A program made the translations under genes and the position numbers. A DNA stretch of 7,636 nucleotides from Chloroflexota bacterium (GTDB lineage Bacteria; Chloroflexota; Anaerolineae; B4-G1), in NCBI GenBank assembly GCA_024232355.1, contig JAAEPW010000837.1, positions 1-7,636 on the forward strand, in the 5' to 3' direction. Below, piece by piece: positions 7,295-7,636 of this stretch. Below the pieces are notes generated by a model. That model worked only from the letters and a program-made list of their open reading frames with translations, did no database searches and was not told where the DNA came from. Positions within the stretch are counted from its first letter, which is position 1, and every line of letters starts with the position of its first letter.

Positions 7295-7303
7295 TGGTAC
7301 ACT
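7295..7303 (+). promoter_or_regulatory. Extended -10-like promoter element
   Basis: The sequence is TGG-TACACT, an extended -10 (TGn) followed by a hexamer with 4 of 6 matches to TATAAT. No good -35 hexamer lies 16-18 bp upstream; that space is occupied by the phased direct repeats, which suggests activator dependence. The predicted transcription start is near 7310, giving a leader of roughly 270 nt before the next gene. Inferred only. Confidence 0.4.
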
Positions 7304-7308
7304 ATTGT

Positions 7309-7328
7309 CAGGCAGTAACAAATGCCTG
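7309..7328 (+). promoter_or_regulatory. Short hairpin CAGGCA-loop-TGCCTG at the predicted 5' end of the leader
   Basis: There is a perfect 6-bp inverted repeat (7309-7314 with 7323-7328), an 8-nt loop, and GTTTT immediately after. It could be a weak intrinsic terminator for the large gene, 143 bases upstream, or a 5'-end stem of a leader RNA starting near 7310. The short stem and short T-run leave this open. Confidence 0.35.
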
Positions 7329-7344
7329 GTTTTAATCAGAATCA

Positions 7345-7376
7345 AGCCTCTTGGTCTTGAGACAGACCGGGGGGCT
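7345..7376 (+). other. 13-bp RNA hairpin in the intergenic leader
   Basis: Bases 7345-7357 pair with 7364-7376 over 13 consecutive positions around a 6-nt loop (TGAGAC). Three of the pairs are G-U (7349/7372, 7351/7370, 7352/7369). G-U pairs are allowed in the plus-strand RNA but become A-C mismatches in the complement, so the fold favours a plus-strand transcript. No T-run follows, so it is not a normal intrinsic terminator. Confidence 0.5.
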
Positions 7377-7395
7377 CAAATTCCTCCTTTTGGTG

Positions 7396-7434
7396 CCCGC
7401 TGGCGGGGGAGCTGGTCACTCTCCCGCTGGCGGG
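7396..7434 (+). other. GC-rich long hairpin built from two copies of CCCGCTGGCGGG
   Basis: The 12-mer CCCGCTGGCGGG, itself nearly palindromic, is present at 7396-7407 and 7423-7434. The copies can pair with each other over 12 bp (including two G-U pairs), extended by two more pairs after a GG bulge, with loop 7412-7420. Alternatively each copy can form its own tiny hairpin. AAAAG follows on the plus strand, not a T-run. Best read as a stable element of a leader RNA or small RNA, or as a short repeated palindromic element. Confidence 0.5.
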
Positions 7435-7563
7435 AAAAGTTTGCCAGGACAATGTGGCTTTATGAGCGTGAAAGGAAATGAGCCTATTGCCCTAAATACA
7501 GCACGTCAAGCAACCAAAAACCTCGCACCAGTTTTGTGTTTTTCAACCCATAACTAACAATAG
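7435..7563. other. Remaining leader with no recognised element
   Basis: About 130 bases between the last hairpin and the Shine-Dalgarno of the next gene. I see no convincing promoter, terminator, riboswitch core or plausible small gene here. It becomes AT-richer towards the next gene. Confidence 0.4.
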
Positions 7564-7571
7564 AAAAGGAG
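7564..7571 (+). promoter_or_regulatory. Shine-Dalgarno for the gene starting at 7578
   Basis: AAAAGGAG lies 6 bases before the ATG at 7578. This is a near-ideal ribosome binding site and fixes the start of the downstream gene. Confidence 0.85.
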
Positions 7572-7577
7572 CAAAAA

Positions 7578-7636
7578 ATGAACATCAAACCATTGTTTAG
7601 AATATCATTGATCCTAACCGTCGCCTTCCTGGCGAC
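7578..7636 (+). CDS. Start of an exported protein, truncated by the window edge
   Basis: Only 19 complete codons are visible: MNIKPLFRISLILTVAFLA, running off the end. The sequence has a basic n-region (Lys, Arg) followed by an uninterrupted hydrophobic core, the first part of a Sec signal peptide or membrane anchor. The start is well supported by an ATG with a strong Shine-Dalgarno 6 bases upstream. The function cannot be determined. It lies 411 bases downstream of the large surface-protein gene on the same strand and probably has its own promoter (the extended -10 element at 7295-7303 or another), so co-transcription with the large gene is possible but not indicated. Confidence 0.8.
   Translation, partial: MNIKPLFRISLILTVAFLA

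Noticed and set aside
7369..7390. tRNA T-arm-like stretch (GGGGG-CTCAAATT-CCTCC)
   Set aside because: The loop has the wrong size, the G-run is better used in the 13-bp hairpin, and no acceptor, D-arm or anticodon arm can be fitted around it.
7218..7557. Two overlapping plus-strand open frames of 87 and 68 codons in the intergenic region
   Set aside because: They run through the direct repeats and hairpins, lack Shine-Dalgarno sequences and encode no recognisable protein features.
7534..7563. Promoter immediately upstream of the gene at 7578
   Set aside because: A TTGTGT with an AT-rich hexamer 17 bp later would start transcription inside the Shine-Dalgarno region.

Overview
The window is almost filled by one giant plus-strand gene. 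After it come a roughly 410-base intergenic region with unusual regulatory and RNA-like structure, and the first 19 codons of a second plus-strand gene that starts with a signal peptide. There are no tRNA, rRNA, insertion-sequence or CRISPR signatures.

The large gene encodes a secreted multidomain protein of about 2,370 residues. In order it has: one or two signal-peptide-like segments; an N-terminal region and pro-domain-like segment; a subtilisin-like (S8) domain; the beta-sandwich that usually follows such domains; Ig-like and fibronectin-III-like domains; two LamG (concanavalin-like) domains, each followed by a similar beta-sandwich; two cadherin-like/Big_9-type repeats; six divergent InlB-B-type repeats (GWSGD/GWTGD ... 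TATF); and a C-terminal tail ending CYLPIMLKQN. The subtilase-to-FN3 block resembles large surface proteases that I associate with Bacteroidota. The InlB-type repeats followed by a 'YLPxxLK' terminus resemble secreted proteins that I associate with Chloroflexota (Anaerolineae and relatives). My best guess for the host is therefore a Chloroflexota bacterium, perhaps carrying a protein of mixed ancestry. This rests on recall and not on a search. GC content also changes along the gene, from about 40% in sampled N-terminal lines to about 63-70% in sampled repeat lines.

The most notable protein feature is the S8 domain. The nucleophile Ser (GTSYASP) and the oxyanion Asn (SSGND) are present. By hand alignment the catalytic Asp is Glu and the catalytic His is Ser, so it may be a non-proteolytic pseudo-subtilase used as a scaffold or binding module alongside the LamG and Ig-like adhesion domains.

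The intergenic region (7167-7577) has 10-bp direct repeats on an 11-bp helical phase, ending 8 bp before an extended -10-like element. This is the layout of SARP/BTAD-type activator sites. Just downstream are three hairpins, two of them long. The two long stems contain G-U pairs that work only in plus-strand RNA, which suggests a structured 5' leader or a small RNA. A strong Shine-Dalgarno then precedes the second gene, also probably exported. The two genes probably belong to an envelope or secretion locus, but the gap and the separate promoter candidate argue against a simple operon.
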